A DNA stretch of 64,000 nucleotides, taken from Novipirellula artificiosorum. Lineage in GTDB: Bacteria; Planctomycetota; Planctomycetia; Pirellulales; Pirellulaceae. Both the position numbers and the translations under genes were made by a program. Location: assembly GCF_007860135.1 (NCBI RefSeq), contig NZ_SJPV01000003.1, forward strand, positions 216,698 to 280,697. Reading direction: 5' to 3'. This document shows, piece after piece, positions 60,892 through 64,000 of the stretch (position 1 is the first letter of the stretch; every line of letters begins with the position of its first letter). The notes below the pieces were generated by a model. That model had not been told where the DNA came from, ran no database searches, and worked only from the letters and a program-made list of their open reading frames with translations.

Positions 60892-63456
60892 ATGAATAGG
60901 GAAAAAATCGAACTGGGCCTGTTGCTGCCGTCCGTCGAATCGACCGACGATGCCTGCGTCGAAAGACTGGCGGAATTGCTGCAAACAAAATTAGGTATTG
61001 ATTCGGTTCACGCGATCAACAGGGATACCGAAACGCCCGATCTAATTTGCGTTCACTATGATCCGAGCGTCGTCTCGACGGGCGAAGTACGAGAACTAGC
61101 AAAACGTGCGGGCGTCGAATTGGATCAGCGTTATGGTCATTGGCTCAGCAAGTCGCGATCGACACACGCCCGCCGTGCTTCCGCGATTGAGTCGCGATTA
61201 GGACGCATGGACGGAGTCCTCGAAGCGGTGGTGTCAACCGACGGTGCTGTTCGCGTCGAGTACGACAAGCAGACCACCAACGAATCCGCAATCGCATACG
61301 CTCTGAACGAATGGACTGGCAAAGCAGCAGAGGTCGCCGACCACCACGCCGGTCATGAGCATGACGATGAAGGTCACGAGGCCGACCGCGATCACTCGGG
61401 ACACGACCACGCTCACGGCGGCATCTTCGGTCCAAAGTCAGAACTGATCTTCGCAATTCTCTGTGGCGCGTTCTTGCTGGTCGGATGGCTGATTGAGACC
61501 TTTGCAATAGTCAACGAATGGGTTCCACTGGGTTGTTACATTGCGGCCTATGTCTTCGGCGGTTACTACACCGTCACCGAAGCGATCGAAAAAATTCGAG
61601 CTGGCAAGTTTGAGATCGACTTCTTAATGATCGTCGCCGCCGCCGGCGCAGCGTTACTCGGTGCTTGGGCCGAAGGAGCGTTGCTGCTGTTCCTTTTCAG
61701 CATCGGTCACGCTCTGGAAGGCTACGCGATGGGCAAAGCCAAACGTGCCATCGAAGCCTTGTCCGAACTCGCACCACGAACAGCTCGCGTGCGTCGCGAT
61801 GGAACTGAAACGGAAGTCCCGGTTGAAGTGTTGGTCGTTGGAGATATCGTCATCATCAAACCCGATGAACGAGTTCCCGCCGACGGTTTCGTGATCGCTG
61901 GCGAATCCAGCATCAACCAAGCACCGATTACGGGCGAGAGTGTTCCCGTTGATAAACGCCCGGTCGACGATCACGATGCCGCAGCGGCTGATCCTGAATC
62001 ACTTTCCGCTGAATATCGTGCCTTCGCTGGAACGATCAATCAGTCCGGTTCCATCGAGATCCAAGTCACCAAGACGGCGGCGGAGAACACGCTCGCCCGC
62101 GTTGTCACGATGGTCAGCGAAGCAGAAACGCGGGTTTCGCCGACGCAAAAGTTCACCAAAAAGTTTGAACGCTACTTTGTTCCGTCTGTTATCACTGGCG
62201 TTGTGCTTCTGATGTTCGCACCATTGGTCATCGACGAGGGCTTCAGCGATTCATTCTACCGGGCGATGGCAGTCCTAGTCGCGGCAAGCCCATGCGCCTT
62301 GGCGATCGCAACGCCCAGCGCAGTTCTAAGCGGTGTCGCCCGAGCAGCTCGCGGCGGAATCCTGGTCAAAGGCGGCGGGCCACTGGAAAGCCTCGGCAGT
62401 CTCGATGCAATCGCATTCGACAAAACAGGAACACTGACAGAAGGCGAACCCAAAGTCACCGACGTTCGGACCGCCGAAGGCGTTGACGAATCGGAACTCT
62501 TGCGGATTGCCATTGCCGTCGAAGACCTTAGTAAACACCCACTCGCAAAAGCTGTCGTTCGCGATGGGAAGAAGAAATTGGCAGAGGGGGAGAAAGAGAG
62601 CCAGGGAGAGGGAAATGTGGGACTGGCCGAGCTGAGTCAGGATGCGAAGACGGACTCTCAACTCTCAACACTAAACTTTCAACTACCTGAAGCGACCGAT
62701 ATGAAGAGTATTACTGGGCGTGGGATTCAGGCGATGGTAGAAGGGGAGTTGGTTCATGTTGGGAAGGATTATTTGTTTTCAGAGGTCGATGGCCCACCAC
62801 TTCCCGAAAGCGTCCGTACCATTGTCGAGTCGCTCGAACAGAACGGACGTACCACCATGATCGTTCGTCGCGGCGACCGATACCTCGGCGTCATCGGGCT
62901 GATGGACACTCCGCGTGAAGCGTCCAAGCGAACGATTAAAAAGCTGCGTGAACTCGGCATCCAGCGGATGATCATGATCTCGGGTGACAATCAACAAGTT
63001 GCCGACGCGGTTGCCAAAGAAGTTGGCCTCGACGAAGCCCGCGGCGACCTGATGCCTGAAGATAAGGTCACCGAAATCAAGAAGCTGCAAAGTGAAGGCG
63101 GAGTGGCGATGGTTGGTGACGGAGTCAACGACGCCCCCGCGATGGCATCTGCTTCGGTCGGCATCGCCATGGGAGCCGCCGGAAGCGACGTCGCTCTCGA
63201 AACCGCCGACGTTGCCCTGATGGCCGATAACCTCGACCACCTCCCGCTCGCCATCGGCCTCAGCCGAGCCACCCGCCGCATCATCCGCCAAAACTTATGG
63301 ATGAGTCTCGGCATGGTCGCATTCCTCGTACCGGCAACCATCTTCGGTCTTAATATAGGCCCCGCCGTCGCGTTGCACGAAGGCAGCACCCTCGTCGTTG
63401 TTTTCAACGCCCTGCGACTTCTCGCCTATCAATCACCAACATCGGACAAGGAATAA
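60892..63456 (+). CDS. P1B-4-type heavy-metal-transporting P-type ATPase, 854 aa
   Basis: A weak HMA-like region without CXXC, then a His/Asp-rich linker (HEHDDEGHEADRDHSGHDHA) and membrane helices. P-type signature DKTGTLTEG with the aspartate at residue 510, TGES, GDGVNDAPAM in the hinge. The metal site motif in the sixth core helix is SPC (466-468), not CPC, and the last helix has HEGST (829-833). SPC plus HEGST is the signature of P1B-4 ATPases (Co/Zn/Fe-type exporters). Near residues 562-605 the N-domain holds an insert (EGEKESQGEGNVGLAELSQD) resembling repeat-derived low-complexity sequence. Exports a divalent cation from the cytoplasm. Confidence 0.92.
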   Translation: MNREKIELGLLLPSVESTDDACVERLAELLQTKLGIDSVHAINRDTETPDLICVHYDPSVVSTGEVRELAKRAGVELDQRYGHWLSKSRSTHARRASAIESRLGRMDGVLEAVVSTDGAVRVEYDKQTTNESAIAYALNEWTGKAAEVADHHAGHEHDDEGHEADRDHSGHDHAHGGIFGPKSELIFAILCGAFLLVGWLIETFAIVNEWVPLGCYIAAYVFGGYYTVTEAIEKIRAGKFEIDFLMIVAAAGAALLGAWAEGALLLFLFSIGHALEGYAMGKAKRAIEALSELAPRTARVRRDGTETEVPVEVLVVGDIVIIKPDERVPADGFVIAGESSINQAPITGESVPVDKRPVDDHDAAAADPESLSAEYRAFAGTINQSGSIEIQVTKTAAENTLARVVTMVSEAETRVSPTQKFTKKFERYFVPSVITGVVLLMFAPLVIDEGFSDSFYRAMAVLVAASPCALAIATPSAVLSGVARAARGGILVKGGGPLESLGSLDAIAFDKTGTLTEGEPKVTDVRTAEGVDESELLRIAIAVEDLSKHPLAKAVVRDGKKKLAEGEKESQGEGNVGLAELSQDAKTDSQLSTLNFQLPEATDMKSITGRGIQAMVEGELVHVGKDYLFSEVDGPPLPESVRTIVESLEQNGRTTMIVRRGDRYLGVIGLMDTPREASKRTIKKLRELGIQRMIMISGDNQQVADAVAKEVGLDEARGDLMPEDKVTEIKKLQSEGGVAMVGDGVNDAPAMASASVGIAMGAAGSDVALETADVALMADNLDHLPLAIGLSRATRRIIRQNLWMSLGMVAFLVPATIFGLNIGPAVALHEGSTLVVVFNALRLLAYQSPTSDKE

Positions 63457-63695
63457 TCCAATGGAATTCAAACATATTATCCTCGGTTTCGTTGTGCCCC
63501 TGGGTGAGACACACACCACCATGGCAAGGATTTTGAAAGATCTTGCTGTTTCCCCTCATCTTTGCCCGATCCTTCGGCATTCGCTCGCAGGCAAACCACA
63601 ATTACGAATTCTGATAGATTAGCGGGCATCCCCGAAGCAATCCTAACAAATAGTGTCCAATCATTGCATTGCAATTCGTGAATCAGAGAAACAGC
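63457..63695 (+). other. Intergenic region, 239 bases
   Basis: Between the ATPase and the methyltransferase. Contains a 53-codon frame beginning MEFKHIILGFVVPLG at 63461 with no family resemblance; it is close after the ATPase stop and could be a degraded reading frame. No terminator hairpin seen. Confidence 0.35.
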
Positions 63696-64000
63696 ATGTC
63701 CTCATCAAGTGAACACTGGAACAATATTTTCTGCACCAAAGCCGATCCCCAACTTGGTTGGTATGAAGGCGACGTCACACAGACATTGAAATTTCTCGCT
63801 CAAATTCCGCCAGGCGAGTCCAGACGGGTTTTTCTACCCGGCGCAGGAACTTCTTCACTTGTCGAGGAACTGCTGAACCGAGGGCATGAGCTTATTCTGA
63901 ATGATATCAGCGACGAAGCCCTGAACAAGCTTCGACACAGAGTCGGCACGAACGACAAATTAACGTACCTTCATCACGACATTTCAAAAACGCTGCCGGA
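63696..64000 (+). CDS. SAM-dependent methyltransferase (partial, 3' end outside)
   Basis: 101 codons visible from ATG 63696, which follows a CAGAGAAACAGC region. HWNNIFCTKADPQLGWYEGD opens the protein, then VFLPGAGTSSLVEELLNRGH (motif I G.G.s) and ILNDISDEALNKLR (motif II ND.S). This is the class I methyltransferase family annotated in many bacteria as SAM-dependent methyltransferase of the thiopurine type. No more of the gene is visible. Substrate unknown. Confidence 0.85.
   Translation, partial: MSSSSEHWNNIFCTKADPQLGWYEGDVTQTLKFLAQIPPGESRRVFLPGAGTSSLVEELLNRGHELILNDISDEALNKLRHRVGTNDKLTYLHHDISKTLP

Noticed and set aside
1-64000. CRISPR array, cas genes or intact tRNA/rRNA
   Set aside because: No evenly spaced direct repeats with unique spacers and no complete cloverleaf were seen.

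Overview
The window reads as a planctomycete chromosome (Rhodopirellula/Pirellulales-like) carrying a dense load of mobile-element material. This is inferred from gene content. There are ECF sigma factors next to giant transmembrane Ser/Thr kinases, one with C-terminal WD40-type repeats. There are BlaI/BlaR1-type regulator and M56-protease pairs, small secreted proteins starting NPY..P, and many unrecognised secreted proteins. No rRNA and no intact tRNA was seen.

Layout. (1) 1-6.3 kb is accessory DNA. A minus-strand group holds a small HTH-like protein, two unrecognised proteins and, at the edge, the start of a sigma-like protein. A plus-strand cassette follows: small ORF, DUF2924 protein, large serine recombinase, HTH protein, the last three joined by ATGA overlaps. 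(2) 6.6-15.6 kb has an ECF sigma factor with a 1369-aa Ser/Thr kinase, three small secreted lipocalin-like proteins, an IS-end/HTH relic and a zinc-ribbon DUF805 membrane protein. (3) 15.9-21.3 kb is the most unusual locus: a compact operon of a second large serine recombinase, two ParB/RepB-like proteins and two proteins made almost wholly of homing-endonuclease-associated (HNH_repeat-like, FGSW) repeats, nine in one and three in the other. (4) 21.7-28.1 kb on the minus strand has a secreted beta-propeller, a formylglycine-generating-enzyme relic, a WD40 Ser/Thr kinase and its ECF sigma factor.

(5) 28.1-30.97 kb is gene-poor. It holds a second small-ORF cassette relic, a frameshifted HNH nuclease with its small upstream partner, two copies of a dispersed repeat, a cluster of GTTAAC motifs and two strong terminators. 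(6) 31-41.2 kb is ordinary chromosome: TIGR01777 oxidoreductase, phosphatase-like protein, BlaI/BlaR1 pair, RDD protein, secreted EEP hydrolase, alpha/beta hydrolase, PhyH dioxygenase and unknowns. (7) 41.2-43.6 kb is a scar of nested relics: truncated recombinase cassette, transposase 3' end and czcA 3' end. (8) 43.7-63.5 kb is a heavy-metal island. It has two CzcC-like TolC proteins, CzcB, CzcA, a P1B-4-type metal ATPase (SPC and HEGST motifs), three paralogous His-rich lipoproteins (one frameshifted), several His-rich exported proteins, an MFS transporter, an isoprenylcysteine-methyltransferase-like protein and a BON-domain protein. The window ends inside a SAM-dependent methyltransferase.

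How parts fit. The metal genes form an export system: CzcA/B/C would carry divalent cations out across both membranes, the P-type ATPase would clear cytoplasmic ions, and the His-rich periplasmic proteins and lipoproteins probably buffer metal. The ECF/kinase pairs look like separate signalling units. The HNH-repeat operon has a recombinase and ParB-like proteins but no visible nuclease domain. It may be a self-mobilising or maintenance module with repeat-array DNA-binding proteins, and it is the best candidate for an undescribed system. No searches could be run, so all family names rest on motif recognition by eye.
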